A DNA stretch of 64,000 bases from contig NZ_CP054840.1 of NCBI RefSeq assembly GCF_013363755.1, forward strand, positions 1,068,001-1,132,000, written 5' to 3'. Source of the DNA: Comamonas antarctica (GTDB lineage Bacteria; Pseudomonadota; Gammaproteobacteria; Burkholderiales; Burkholderiaceae_C). Positions 48,817-57,971 of the stretch are shown here, piece by piece. The translations under genes were made by a program, and so were the position numbers. The first letter of the stretch is position 1. Each line of letters opens with the position of its first letter. The notes beneath the pieces were generated by a model, which worked only from the letters and a program-made list of their open reading frames with translations, was not told where the DNA came from and ran no database searches.

Positions 48817-49785
48817 TCAATCCACCTTGGCCCCGGAAGCCTTCACCACCTGCTGGTACTTCTTGCGTTCGGCGGCCATGAACTGGTCGAACGCGGCGGG
48901 GGTCGAGGCCACGGGTTCGGCCATCAGCATCTCGAAACGGGTCTTGGTTTCGGGCGCCTTGAGGGCGTCGGTGAATGCCTTGTTGAGCTTGTCGAGCACG
49001 GCTTGCGGCGTGCCGGCCGGCGCCACCAGGCCCCACCAGGTGTCGATGGAGAAACCGGGGAAGGTCTTGGACAGCGCGGGCACGCCGGGCAGCAGCGGGG
49101 ACGGCGCCAGCGAGGTCACGGCCAGGGCCTTGAGCTTGCCCGAGCGGATATTGGGCGAGGCCGCAGCCAGGTTGTCGATGTTGAAGTCGACTTCGCCGGA
49201 CAGCAGTGCCAGCTGCGCCGGGTTGGCGCCGCGGTAGGGCACGTGCAGCGCGAAGATGCCGGCCTTCTGCTTGAGCATCTCGCCCGCGAGGTGTCCGGCG
49301 CTGCCGTTGCCGCCGCTGCCGTAGTTGAGCTTGCCGGGGTTGTTCTTGGCGTAGGCCAGCAGGTCGGCAACGCTGTTGATCTTGTTGCGTTCGGCAAAGT
49401 CGGCGTTGACCACGAGCACGTTGGGCACGCGCACCATCTGCGTGATGCCGGCGAAGTCCTTGGCCGCGTCGAAGGGCATGCGCGAGTAGAGCCAGGGGTT
49501 GACCGCATGCGTTGCCGTGGCCGCGAGGCCGATCGTCAGGCCGTCGGGAGCGGCCTTGGCCACGGCATCGGCGCCGATGTTGCCGCCGGCACCGGCCTTG
49601 TTCTCGATGATCACCACGCCCAGCGTGTCGCGCACGCGCTCGGCCAGCGCGCGCGAGGTGATGTCGAGCGGACCGCCGGGCGCATAGGGCACGATCAGGC
49701 GGATGGGTTCTTGGGCGTGGGCGAGGGGGGCTGCGAGGGCCGCGCAGGCGGCGAGCAGCGAGAGGAGACTGTTGCGACGGTTCAT
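48817..49785 (-). CDS. Bug family (TctC) periplasmic substrate-binding protein, orphan
   Basis: This 322-residue receptor begins MNRRNSLLSLLAACAALAAPLAHAQ, a signal peptide cut after AHA. It has LIVPYAPGGPLDITSRAL, VVIIENKAGAGGNIGADAV and ALHVPYRGANPAQLALLSG, the Bug family pattern. No transporter or enzyme gene accompanies it, so the ligand cannot be guessed. The reductase gene lies 125 bp upstream on the same strand, too far to argue for an operon. Confidence 0.92.
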   Translation of the reverse strand: MNRRNSLLSLLAACAALAAPLAHAQEPIRLIVPYAPGGPLDITSRALAERVRDTLGVVIIENKAGAGGNIGADAVAKAAPDGLTIGLAATATHAVNPWLYSRMPFDAAKDFAGITQMVRVPNVLVVNADFAERNKINSVADLLAYAKNNPGKLNYGSGGNGSAGHLAGEMLKQKAGIFALHVPYRGANPAQLALLSGEVDFNIDNLAAASPNIRSGKLKALAVTSLAPSPLLPGVPALSKTFPGFSIDTWWGLVAPAGTPQAVLDKLNKAFTDALKAPETKTRFEMLMAEPVASTPAAFDQFMAAERKKYQQVVKASGAKVD

Positions 49786-49910
49786 TGCCCGTCGATTCTT
49801 GCAAAAAAACTGCTTTCTGTCCCCTGGGTCAACGTCTCAATGCAGCTTTCCTGAGAAAAATCGTAAATTTTGTATCATTCGCACTGCACATGCGTAGTTT
49901 TACTCATGGA

Positions 49911-50966
49911 TCATGCGCCGTGCTTGTCGGCTTCCGACGTGAATGCATCGGCAAAGAACTCTTCCTCCGGCAGGCCGCCCTGGCGGATATAGCTGGTGCG
50001 CGCCGAATCCACGACGATGGGCGCGCCGCAGGCATAGACCTGGTGGCCGCTCAGGTCCTCGAAGTCATCGAGCACGGCCTGGTGCACATAGCCGGTGCGG
50101 CCGGTCCAGGCATCTTCGGGCAGGGCTTCGGACACCACCGGCACGTAGGTCAGGAAGGGCATCTGCGCCAGTTGCTCGCGCAGCCAGCCGTCGAGGTACA
50201 GGTCCTGCGGCCGGCGGCCGCCCCAGTACAGCGTGGTCGGGCGGGTGATCTGCTTGTGCTGCATGTGCAGGATCAGCGCCTTGATCGGCGCAAAGCCCGT
50301 GCCCGAGGCCAGCAAGATGATGGGCTTGTCGCTGTCTTCGCGCAGGTGGAAGCTGCCGAACGGGCCTTCGATGCGCAGGATCTCGCGCTCCTTCATGCCG
50401 GCAAACACATGTTCGGTGAACAGCCCGCCGGGCATGTGGCGGATGTGCAGCTCCATGCCCGGCGCCGTGTCTTGCTGGTGCGGCGGCGTGGCCATCGAAT
50501 AGGCGCGGCGCGCGCCGTCGCGCAGGATGAACTCGACATACTGGCCCGCGTGGTAGCGGAACTTCTCCATGGCGGGCAACTGCAGGCGCACCTGCATCAC
50601 GTCGTGCGCCAGCTTCTCCAGCGCCGCCACGCGCACCGGCATCTTCTTGACGGGAAACGCGCTTTCATCGGTGACCTGGCGCGACTCCAGCACCACGTCG
50701 GTCTGCGCCGTGGCGCAGCAGGTCAGCACGAACCCGGCGGCTTCTTCATCGGGCGTCAGGGCCTTGGCCTGGTGTTCGCCATGCACCACGCTGCCGCTGA
50801 GTTTCCTGCACTTGCACGAACCGCAGGCCCCATCCTTGCAGCCATAGGGCAGGCCCACGCCGGCGCGGATGGCGGCGGCCAGAATGGTTTCCTCGCCCTG
50901 GCTCGCGAAGGCTCGGCCGCTGGGTTGCACGGTGATCTGGTGGATGGGGTTCGCAATCAGGGTCAT
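49911..50966 (-). CDS. Ferredoxin:NAD(P)H reductase-type electron-transfer protein (AscD-like)
   Basis: This 351-residue protein has a plant-type [2Fe-2S] domain at the N-terminus (PYGCKDGACGSCKCRKLSG and LTCCA), then a flavin-binding domain (YHAGQYVEFIL, RAYSMATPP) and an NAD(P)-binding domain (PIILLASGTGFAPIKALI, VYACGAPIVVDSAR). The layout matches CDP-6-deoxy-3,4-glucoseen reductase (AscD) and phenol/benzoate oxygenase reductases. No oxygenase is adjacent. It could act as a general electron donor, possibly even to the Rieske protein at 5.7 kb, but that is speculation. Confidence 0.88.
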   Translation of the reverse strand: MTLIANPIHQITVQPSGRAFASQGEETILAAAIRAGVGLPYGCKDGACGSCKCRKLSGSVVHGEHQAKALTPDEEAAGFVLTCCATAQTDVVLESRQVTDESAFPVKKMPVRVAALEKLAHDVMQVRLQLPAMEKFRYHAGQYVEFILRDGARRAYSMATPPHQQDTAPGMELHIRHMPGGLFTEHVFAGMKEREILRIEGPFGSFHLREDSDKPIILLASGTGFAPIKALILHMQHKQITRPTTLYWGGRRPQDLYLDGWLREQLAQMPFLTYVPVVSEALPEDAWTGRTGYVHQAVLDDFEDLSGHQVYACGAPIVVDSARTSYIRQGGLPEEEFFADAFTSEADKHGA

Positions 50967-51036
50967 GTTCTCGTTATCCTAGGAGCTTTTGCGGGCCGGG
51001 CCGGGGTCATGGCCTGCCTGCACAACAGGGTGAATT

Positions 51037-51984
51037 TTGCCTTCAAACCAAAACCCTCTCGGGGCACGTCCAGCGCGCTTTCGCCGCCAGCGCCTGTTGA
51101 TCGTCGGCTGCGGCGATGTCGGCCAGCGCGTGGCGCGCGACCTGCGCGGCAACCGCGGCGTGCGCCTGCTGGCGCTGACCTCGACACCCGCGCGCCGCGC
51201 CTCGCTGCGTGCCCAGGGCATCACGCCGCTGCTGGGCGATCTCGACGATGCGCGCAGCCTGCGCCGCCTTGCGGGACTGGGCACGCGCGTGCTGCATCTT
51301 GCGCCGCCGCCGTCCGCCTCGGAGGAAGCACCGCGCTGGTGGCTCGATCCGCGCACGACGGCGCTGGTGCAGGCGCTGCGCCGGCGCGCCCTGCCGCAGG
51401 GCCTGGTCTACGCCTCGACCAGCGGTGTCTACGGCGACTGCGGCGGCGCCTGGGTTGATGAGAGCCGGCCGGCCGCGGCGCATACCGCGCGCGCCATGCG
51501 CCGTGCCAACGCCGAGCGCACGCTGCGCTGGGTGGGCCGCCAGGGCCTGCGCGCCAGCATCCTGCGCATTCCCGGCATCTATGCGCCCGACCGCGCGGGC
51601 GGCACGCCGCGCGCACGGCTGCTGCGCGGCACGCCGGTGCTGCGCCCCGAGGACGATGTCTACACCAACCACATCCATGCCGACGACCTCGCGCGCGCCT
51701 GCATCGCGACCCTGTGGCGTGGCCGTGCGCAACGCATCTACAACGTGGCCGATGCCAGCGACATGCGCATGGGCGACTACTTCGACCTGGCTGCCGACCT
51801 GTATGGCATGCCCAGGCCGCAGCGCGTCTCGCGCAGCCAGGCCCAGGGCGAACTGCCGCTCACGCTGCTGAGCTTCATGGGCGAGTCGCGCCGGCTGCGC
51901 ACCACGCGGCTGGCGCACGAACTGCGCGTGGCGCTGCGCTATCCCACGGTGGAGCTGGGACTGCGCGGCACGCCAGTGCGCTAG
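51037..51984 (+). CDS. NAD(P)-dependent epimerase/dehydratase-like (SDR) protein
   Basis: This 315-residue extended-SDR protein has the Rossmann motif RLLIVGCGDVGQRVARDL, then VYASTSGVYGDCGG and RIPGIYAPDRAG. Such proteins resemble nucleoside-sugar epimerases, but the substrate is unknown. No ATG precedes the Rossmann motif: an in-frame stop lies at 51031-51033. The best start is TTG at 51037, with AGGGTGA just before it. It diverges from the reductase and overlaps the next, convergent gene by 4 bp. Confidence 0.82.
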   Translation: MPSNQNPLGARPARFRRQRLLIVGCGDVGQRVARDLRGNRGVRLLALTSTPARRASLRAQGITPLLGDLDDARSLRRLAGLGTRVLHLAPPPSASEEAPRWWLDPRTTALVQALRRRALPQGLVYASTSGVYGDCGGAWVDESRPAAAHTARAMRRANAERTLRWVGRQGLRASILRIPGIYAPDRAGGTPRARLLRGTPVLRPEDDVYTNHIHADDLARACIATLWRGRAQRIYNVADASDMRMGDYFDLAADLYGMPRPQRVSRSQAQGELPLTLLSFMGESRRLRTTRLAHELRVALRYPTVELGLRGTPVR

Positions 51985-52622
51985 TGCGGATAGGTGTTGC
52001 CCTGGCGGTCGTAGCAGCGAAAGACGTTGCAGTGCTGCATCTGCGGGCGCGGCGGCTGCACCGGCGGTGGCAGCGGACGTGGCGGCCGCAGCGGCGGCAC
52101 CACGATCACCGGTGCGATGGGCGCCGCCGTGCGCGCGCGCGCCTGCTCCAGTTCGCCATAGGCCTGTGGGCCCAGGCAATCGCGCTCGACCTGCTGCTGC
52201 GCGGCCGCCAGTTGCTGGCTGTAGACCGCCGCATCGCTGCCGGGACGGGCCAGCAGGCCCTGCAGCTGCTGGCGTGATGCGCCGCAGCGCGGCGTTTCGG
52301 CGGCGGTCTGGGCCTGCGCCGGAGCCGGCGTCGGGGGACTAAGCGCGGCGGCTTCGGCTTCGAGCCGCAGGCGCTGCTCCTTGCGTGCAATGGCCTGGGC
52401 CGCTTGCTCGCGCTCCCGGGCCAGTGCCTCGGGGCTCAGGGCCGGCAGCACCTGCTCGGCTTTTCCGGGGCTGGCGCAACTGCCGTCGGTATAGCTCACG
52501 GCACCCGTGCGCGCATCGGTGCAGCGCAGTACCTGGCCCTGGGCCGGCCCGCCGCCCAGGCACAGCGCCGCCAGCGCCCCGGCAAGGGCGCGGGCAAGGA
52601 GGGCACGCGGGTGCAAGGCCAT
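51981..52622 (-). CDS. DUF4124-type exported protein
   Basis: This 213-residue protein has a signal peptide (MALHPRALLARALAGALAALCLGGGPAQGQ). The short DUF4124-like segment VLRCTDARTGAVSYTDGSCASPGKAEQVL follows, then an Ala/Arg-rich helical stretch and a Pro-rich C-terminus ending in QHCNVFRCYDRQGNTYPH. DUF4124 is common in envelope proteins of gamma- and betaproteobacteria, with no known role. It lies 12 bp after the Gln/Arg-rich lipoprotein gene on the same strand. Confidence 0.8.
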   Translation of the reverse strand: MALHPRALLARALAGALAALCLGGGPAQGQVLRCTDARTGAVSYTDGSCASPGKAEQVLPALSPEALAREREQAAQAIARKEQRLRLEAEAAALSPPTPAPAQAQTAAETPRCGASRQQLQGLLARPGSDAAVYSQQLAAAQQQVERDCLGPQAYGELEQARARTAAPIAPVIVVPPLRPPRPLPPPVQPPRPQMQHCNVFRCYDRQGNTYPH

Positions 52623-52634
52623 GGCGTGCGGCGA

Positions 52635-53234
52635 TCAGCTGCCGCGGTCGCCGCGCGGGCCCCAGCCGCGGTTCTCGCCATCGCGCTGGCCCCGCCGGTC
52701 GTCTTGCGGCGGCCGTTGTTGTTGCTGCTGTTGCTGCTGCGCGCGCTGGCGCTCGGCTTCGGCGCGCTGCTGGTCGCGCTGGCGGTCGGCTTGGGCACGC
52801 TGCTGATCGCGCTGCTGGTCTCGCTGGCGCTCGGCTTGGAAGCGCTCGCGCTCGGCCTGCGCGCGCTGCTGGTCGCGCATGCGTTCGAATTGCTGGCGCT
52901 GCAGGTCGGATTGGGCGCGGCGCTGCTCCATCTGCAGCCGGTTCAGGTCGCGTTCGCGCTCGCGCGCCATGCGCTCACGCTCCATCTGGCGGCGCTCGTA
53001 CTCGCGCCAGGCGCGCTCGTCGCGCCGGTCGGGTATGACGTAGACCGGCGGCGGGCTGCCGTAGATCGGCGGCGCGCTGCGGTAGATGGTGGCCGGCTGG
53101 TCATAGATGACCGTGCTGCGCGACTCGTAAACATGCCCCGGGCCGTCGTAGTAGGGCTCGGGCGGAACCACGCAGCCCGCGACCAGCGCGGCCAGCGCGC
53201 TGGCGGCCAGAAGGCGGGTGGAAGGATGGCGCAT
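52635..53234 (-). CDS. Small lipoprotein with a Gln/Arg-rich coiled region
   Basis: This 199-residue protein starts MRHPSTRLLAASALAALVAGC, a lipoprotein signal with lipobox VAGC. A Tyr/Pro-rich segment (PPEPYYDGP, PPIYGSPPPVYVIP) follows. The C-terminal half is highly charged, with repeats such as RDQQRAQAERERFQAERQ and a run of eight Gln. GGAG lies seven bases before the ATG at 53234, so this start is preferred over one 24 bp earlier. No family is recognised; a periplasmic spacer or cell-wall-binding role is possible. Confidence 0.78.
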   Translation of the reverse strand: MRHPSTRLLAASALAALVAGCVVPPEPYYDGPGHVYESRSTVIYDQPATIYRSAPPIYGSPPPVYVIPDRRDERAWREYERRQMERERMARERERDLNRLQMEQRRAQSDLQRQQFERMRDQQRAQAERERFQAERQRDQQRDQQRAQADRQRDQQRAEAERQRAQQQQQQQQRPPQDDRRGQRDGENRGWGPRGDRGS

Positions 53235-53465
53235 AGGTATCTCCGTCTTGGAAGGCATCCCGGGGCGCTGGTGCCGTGGATGCAGTGGGCGCCCCTGGGC
53301 GCAGTGCGGTGGCTACCGCGATGCTTTCCTCTTATACGCGGCAGCACGGGGTTTGGTTGACGGTCAAGACGCCATCGCCTTGAGCTTTGCCTGCGCTCCA
53401 TGGTTGTTGCCAGATGTAGCCGTATCCGCATAACTGTTTTGCGCGTGGCGCCGCAGCCGTGGCGC

Positions 53466-53471
53466 TAGAAT
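53466..53471 (+). promoter_or_regulatory. Probable -10 box of the ribH leader
   Basis: TAGAAT lies about 28 bases before the riboswitch begins, the right spacing for a -10 element whose transcript carries the whole aptamer. No -35 with good spacing is obvious. Confidence 0.5.
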
Positions 53472-53498
53472 CGACCTCGGCCTCCCCGTGGGGCCAGC

Positions 53499-53665
53499 GT
53501 TCTCAGGGCGGGGTGCAATTCCCCACCGGCGGTATCTGCGACCCGATCGCAGCAGCCCGCGAGCGCCTGGAGGTGAAGCGTGCACTCCTGCACGCACAGC
53601 TTGCAGGGTCAGCAGATCTGGTGAGATGCCAGAGCCGACGGTCATAGTCCGGATGCAAGAGATCG
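53499..53665 (+). ncRNA. FMN riboswitch (RFN element)
   Basis: The conserved blocks occur in order: TTCTCAGGGCGGGGTG, CCCCACCGGCGGTA, AGCCCGCGAGCGCC, GGTCAGCAGATCTGGTGAGA, CCAGAGCCGACGGTCATAG and GTCCGGATGCAAGAGA. The third stem holds an insert of about 50 bases. It lies upstream of ribH and should lower its expression when FMN is high. No U-rich terminator is seen between aptamer and gene, so control is likely at translation start (inference). Confidence 0.95.
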
Positions 53666-53762
53666 CGCATTCCCTCGCAGCCGCAGTGTGCCTGGAGTTC
53701 CGGCCCTGTGGCCGCGCAGCTTCGCGCGCGCCCTGATTCATGTTGCCAACCTTGTACTTGTC

Positions 53763-54293
53763 ATGAATCAGACTTCCACTGCCATCGTTTCTTCCGTTTC
53801 CTCCTCTGTTGCCAAGGCGCCCGCCTGGACTTCCGTCGCACGCGACAGCCGCGTCGCGCTGATCTGCGCCAGCTGGCACACCGATGTCGTGCACCAGGCG
53901 CGCGATGCCGCCGTGACCGAACTGATCGAACAGGGCATGCCGGCGGCGCACATCGCGCATTTCGACGTGCCCGGCGCCTTCGAGATTCCACTGATGGCCA
54001 AGCGCCTCGCGCAAACCGGCCAGTTCGACGCCATCATCGGCTGCGCGCTGGTCGTCAACGGTGGCATCTACCGCCACGAGTTCGTCTCCAGCGCCGTGAT
54101 CGACGGCCTGATGCGCGTGCAGCTCGACACCGACGTGCCGGTGCTGTCGGCGGTGCTCACGCCGCGCGATTTCCACGAACACGCGGACCACCTGGAGTTC
54201 TTCCGGACGCATTTCGTCAAAAAGGGCGTGGAAGTGGCACAGTCGTGCCTTAGCGCCATGGCCCAGCTGCAGCGCGTAAAGTCTCTCGCCTAA
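53763..54293 (+). CDS. ribH: 6,7-dimethyl-8-ribityllumazine synthase, type II (RibH2-like)
   Basis: This 176-residue enzyme makes the lumazine precursor of riboflavin. RVALICASWHTDVV, HFDVPGAFEIPLMAKRLA, GGIYRHEFVSSAVIDGLMRVQLDTDVPVLSAVLTP and EFFRTHFVKKGVEVA resemble the Brucella RibH2 type more than the usual icosahedral RibH. That type has GGIYRH where ordinary RibH has a GxTxHxD motif. About 20 extra residues precede the fold. It stands alone after the FMN riboswitch, so a second, ordinary ribH elsewhere is expected. Confidence 0.9.
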   Translation: MNQTSTAIVSSVSSSVAKAPAWTSVARDSRVALICASWHTDVVHQARDAAVTELIEQGMPAAHIAHFDVPGAFEIPLMAKRLAQTGQFDAIIGCALVVNGGIYRHEFVSSAVIDGLMRVQLDTDVPVLSAVLTPRDFHEHADHLEFFRTHFVKKGVEVAQSCLSAMAQLQRVKSLA

Positions 54294-55201
54294 GGCGCGG
54301 GCCCGCTGGGCGCCTGCACGCCCGGCAGCTGCGCGAGATAGGCCTGCAGCGCCGCGATGGCCTGGCGCACCTTGGCGGGCTGGGCGTCGCGCTGCGGCGT
54401 CATGGCCCAGATATCGAGCCCGCCCAGCGTCCACTGCGGCAGCAGCCGCAGCAGCCGGCCCTGCTGCACTGCATCGCTGACATCCATGGCGGCGAGCAGC
54501 GCCGGCCCCAGCCCGGCCTCGCACATCTGCTGCAGCGACCAATGGTTGTTGCTGGCCACCTGCGGCTGAAGCTGCCAGTGGTGCACGCCCGCGTCGGGGT
54601 GCCGGCATTCCCAATCCAGCCGTCCGCTCATGCCGAGCCAGCGCGCGCCGGCCAACTGCGCCGGGTGCGGGGGCGCGCCATGCTGCGCGACCCACTGCGG
54701 CGCGGCGCATAGCCACCACGCCATGCGGCCCAGCCGGCGCGCGGCCCAGCCCGAGTCGCGCAGATCGCCAAAGCGGATGGCCAGGTCGATTCGGCCCTGC
54801 ACCAGATCGATGGGCGCATCGTCCACCAGCAACAGCAGGCGCAGCGCCGGGTGCCCTGCAAGCCACTGCCCCAGCGCGGGTGCGATATGCCGGGCGAATC
54901 CCACGGGCGCGGCAATGCGCAGTTCGCCGCCGGGTTGCTCGCGCTCGGCCTCGAGTTCGGCGCGGGCCTGCGCCGCGGCCGCGCACATGGCCGCGCACTG
55001 GGCATAGAAGCGGCTGCCGGCGTCGGTGAGCGTGAGCTGGCGTGTGGTGCGGTGCAGCAGCGTGACGCCGCCCGCGCGTTCGAGCTGGCGCAGCTGCTGG
55101 CTTACCGCCGAGGGGCTCATGCCCAGCACGCGCGCCGCGGCGCTCATCGAGCCCCGTTCCACCACCTGCGCAAAGATCGCCATGCGTTTGAAATCGTCCA
55201 T
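54290..55201 (-). CDS. LysR family transcriptional regulator
   Basis: This 303-residue regulator has an N-terminal winged helix (SMSAAARVLGMSPSAVSQQLRQLE, about residues 20-43) and a LysR effector domain (about 90-290). The start at 55201 (MDDFKRMAIFAQ) fits the family. It ends overlapping the ribH stop by three bases on the opposite strand. It diverges from a NAD(P)-binding reductase gene 112 bp away, the classical arrangement for LysR control of that gene. Confidence 0.9.
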   Translation of the reverse strand: MDDFKRMAIFAQVVERGSMSAAARVLGMSPSAVSQQLRQLERAGGVTLLHRTTRQLTLTDAGSRFYAQCAAMCAAAAQARAELEAEREQPGGELRIAAPVGFARHIAPALGQWLAGHPALRLLLLVDDAPIDLVQGRIDLAIRFGDLRDSGWAARRLGRMAWWLCAAPQWVAQHGAPPHPAQLAGARWLGMSGRLDWECRHPDAGVHHWQLQPQVASNNHWSLQQMCEAGLGPALLAAMDVSDAVQQGRLLRLLPQWTLGGLDIWAMTPQRDAQPAKVRQAIAALQAYLAQLPGVQAPSGPAP

Positions 55202-55313
55202 GCCGTGGATTGTGAAGCACGGCTTCAAGGTCAATGTGCCTTTGGGCCTCTACCGCCATGGCGTCCACAGGCCTATCGTGAGGCCTTCTTCACTGTCTTT
55301 TCGAGGAGTTTCC

Positions 55314-55967
55314 ATGAAAGTTGCACTGATCGGCGGCACGGGCTTTGTCGGCTCGGCCCTGCTCGATGAACTGCTGCGGCGCAGGCACGAGGTCGTGGCG
55401 CTGGCGCGCGACCCCGCCAAATACACGCCGCGCCCGGGCCTGAGCGTGGTGCGCGCCGATGTGCAGGACGCGCAGCAGGTGCGGCAGGCGGTGGCCGGCT
55501 GCGATGCCGTGCTCAGCGGCTTCAATGCCGGCTGGGGCAATCCCGACATCTACAAAGACTTCATGCAGGGCTCGCGTGCGATCCAGGCCGGCATCAAAGC
55601 CGCGGGCGTCAAGCGCTATATCGTGGTGGGCGGCGCCGGCAGCCTGTACGCGGCGCCCGGCGTGCAGATCGTCGATACCCCGGGTTTCCCGGCGGCGATC
55701 CTGGACGGCGCGCGCGCGGCGCGCGACCTGCTCAAGGAATTGCAGGAGCTGGAGCAGCAGCTCGATTGGACCCTGCTGAGCCCGCCCATCGGCTTCGTAC
55801 CCGGCGGACGCGGCGAGCGCACCGGCAAGTACCGCGTGGGCAAGGACGAGCCGCTGATGGATGGCGACCAGCCCGGCACCATTTCGGCCGCCGACCTGGC
55901 CGTGGCCGTGGTCGACGAACTCGAGCGCCCGGCCCATGTGCGCCAGCGCTTCACGATTGCCTATTGA
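55314..55967 (+). CDS. NAD(P)-binding reductase, atypical SDR/NmrA-like
   Basis: This 217-residue protein begins MKVALIGGTGFVGSALLDELLRRRHEVVALARDP, a dinucleotide-binding fold with GGTGFVGS. IVVGGAGSLYAAPG and a PAILDGARAARDLLKEL stretch follow, typical of YwnB/YtfG-like atypical SDR proteins. Relatives reduce quinones or flavins or act as redox sensors. GAGGAG precedes the ATG at 55314. Control by the divergent LysR gene is likely. Confidence 0.88.
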   Translation: MKVALIGGTGFVGSALLDELLRRRHEVVALARDPAKYTPRPGLSVVRADVQDAQQVRQAVAGCDAVLSGFNAGWGNPDIYKDFMQGSRAIQAGIKAAGVKRYIVVGGAGSLYAAPGVQIVDTPGFPAAILDGARAARDLLKELQELEQQLDWTLLSPPIGFVPGGRGERTGKYRVGKDEPLMDGDQPGTISAADLAVAVVDELERPAHVRQRFTIAY

Positions 55968-56123
55968 GAAGCCGCAGGCTCAGCCTGGTGCGGCATAAGG
56001 GCACTTGCCGCATGGGCGCAGGGGTGGCGCCGGACCGCTATGCTCCGGGCCGTGGCCGAGAGCGCCCCTTCGGGCGCAGGCCACGGTTTCCCGCGTCTCA
56101 ATTGCGTGCTGCGCGCGCCCTCC

Positions 56124-57293
56124 ATGTCCACTCTCCCCTCTGCAAAACCCACCTCCTGGATGGCGGTGGTCGCCCTGGCCATCTCGGCCTTTGTCTTCAA
56201 CACCACGGAATTCGTTCCGGTCGGCCTGCTCAGCGGCATAGGCGCGAGCTTCGCCATGCCCGCGGAGGAAGTCGGCCTGATGCTGACGGTCTATGCGTGG
56301 ATCGTCGCGCTGGCCTCGCTGCCCTGCATGCTGCTCACGCGCAATGTCGAGCGCCGCCGCTTGCTGATGGGTGTGCTGGCGGTGTTCATCGCGAGCCACA
56401 TGCTCTCGGGCATTGCCAACAGCTACGCCATGCTGCTGGTCAGCCGCGTGGGCGTGGCGCTGTCGCATGCGATCTTCTGGGCCATCACCGCGTCGCTCGC
56501 GGTGCGCCTGGCGCCCGAGGGCAAGAAGGCGCAGGCGCTGAGCCTGCTGGCCGTGGGCACGTCGGTGGCCATGGTGCTGGGCATTCCGCTGGGGCGCGTG
56601 GTGGGCGAACTGCTGGGCTGGCGCATGACCTTCCTGGCCATTGGCGCGGTCGCGGCGCTGGCCATGCTGAGCCTGTTCCGTCTGCTGCCGCTGCTGCCCA
56701 GCGAAAACGCTGGCTCGCTGGCCAGCGTGCCGATGCTGCTGCGCCGTGGTTCGCTGGTCTGGCTCTATGTGCTGCTGGTGGTGGTGATCACCGCGCAGTT
56801 CACGGGCTACAGCTACATCGAGCCCTTCGTGCACACCGTGGCCGGGCTGGGCGGGGAGAGCGTCACGCTGGCGCTGCTGCTGTTTGGCGGCATGGGCCTG
56901 GGCGGCAGCCTGCTGTTCAGCCGCTTCGGCATGCGTTTTCCGCGCGGCTTTCTTCTGGCCACCTGCGCCGGCCTGGTGCTGTGCCTGTGGCTGCTGCTGC
57001 CCGCGTCGGCCCATCCCTGGTCGATGTATGCCGTGGTGTCGGTATGGGGCGCCGGCATGATCTGCTTTGGCTTGGCCATGCAGTCGCTGGTGCTGCGCCA
57101 GGCAGCGGACGCCACCGATGTCGGCATGGCCATGTTTTCGGGGATCTACAACATCGGCATTGGCGGCGGCGCGCTGCTGGGCAACCAAGTGATCCAGCAT
57201 GCATCGCTCACGCATATCGGCACGGCTGGCGGTGCGCTGGCATTGGCCGGACTGCTGTGGTGCGCCTGGGCCAGCGCGCGCTGGAAGAACTGA
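56124..57293 (+). CDS. sotB: Sugar efflux transporter SotB-like (MFS)
   Basis: This 389-residue MFS protein matches E. coli SotB through most of its length. Shared segments are [43 protein letters not shown]-like [50 protein letters not shown] and [19 protein letters not shown]. SotB exports arabinose and similar sugars and gives some drug tolerance. The start at 56124 fits; the longer frame from 56040 has no homologous residues. Confidence 0.88.
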   Translation: MSTLPSAKPTSWMAVVALAISAFVFNTTEFVPVGLLSGIGASFAMPAEEVGLMLTVYAWIVALASLPCMLLTRNVERRRLLMGVLAVFIASHMLSGIANSYAMLLVSRVGVALSHAIFWAITASLAVRLAPEGKKAQALSLLAVGTSVAMVLGIPLGRVVGELLGWRMTFLAIGAVAALAMLSLFRLLPLLPSENAGSLASVPMLLRRGSLVWLYVLLVVVITAQFTGYSYIEPFVHTVAGLGGESVTLALLLFGGMGLGGSLLFSRFGMRFPRGFLLATCAGLVLCLWLLLPASAHPWSMYAVVSVWGAGMICFGLAMQSLVLRQAADATDVGMAMFSGIYNIGIGGGALLGNQVIQHASLTHIGTAGGALALAGLLWCAWASARWKN

Positions 57294-57534
57294 CGCCGGC
57301 GCCGGTTTTCACTGCCTAAAAATCAGGCAGGCTGGGTTTTTTCCTTTGGCGACAAGAACTTGGCATGCTTATCCCGGCCAAGGGCGGCAGTTGTCCACAT
57401 GCTTGGGCGTCTGCAGCGGGGATAACTTGCTGCGCGCTTTTGTCAGCGGTCGCGCCGACCTCGTGCTGCACGCTTGCACCGGCCCCGACGAGAGGCTACG
57501 CTGGGGCACCTGTTACAGATTTCCGGAGAGAACC

Positions 57535-57753
57535 ATGACCGCCCGTGACCACCTGCCGCATTTCGAGCCCACCATCGATGAACTGGAAGCGCTCAAGAAC
57601 ATGGAAATGGGCGAAGTCATTTCATTCGAGACCGCAGCCCGCGAACATCTGTCCAAGCGCCTGCTGGAGTTCGGGCTCGCAAAGCAGGACGAGGACAAGA
57701 AGTGGACGATCACTCCGCTGGGGCGCGAATTGATCCGCCGCCAGGAGGACTGA
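57535..57753 (+). CDS. Hypothetical small protein, 72 residues
   Basis: The ATG at 57535 follows GGAGAG, a good ribosome-binding site. The protein is soluble and charged, with a predicted helix FEPTIDELEALKNMEMGEVISFETAAREHLSKRLLEFGLA and a short end WTITPLGRELIRRQED. That tail looks like the recognition part of a winged helix, and the whole might be a small DNA-binding or adaptor protein, but I recognise no family. It stands alone between sotB and a convergent chemoreceptor gene. Confidence 0.7.
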   Translation: MTARDHLPHFEPTIDELEALKNMEMGEVISFETAAREHLSKRLLEFGLAKQDEDKKWTITPLGRELIRRQED

Positions 57754-57971
57754 TGGGCAATAGCGCGTATCGCTGAACCCGTTCCGATAGCGGCAATGCC
57801 TTAAATTGCGGCACGCCAGCCGGGCTGCTGGTCCGGCAAGGACTTGGCGTGGCTTTGCACTGGCTGGGCACAGCTTGTCCACAGCTTTGTCCTGTGCGTT
57901 TGTGGAGAAAAAACGTCAGTGACGGGCGCCACGCGCGCCGCCGCTGGCGTGGTTTCAGACAGTGCCCCGGC

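Noticed and set aside
57312..57342. A hairpin after sotB (CTGCCT...AGGCAG) followed by T.
   Set aside because: The stem is only 6 bp and the T run begins six bases after it, so it is a poor terminator.
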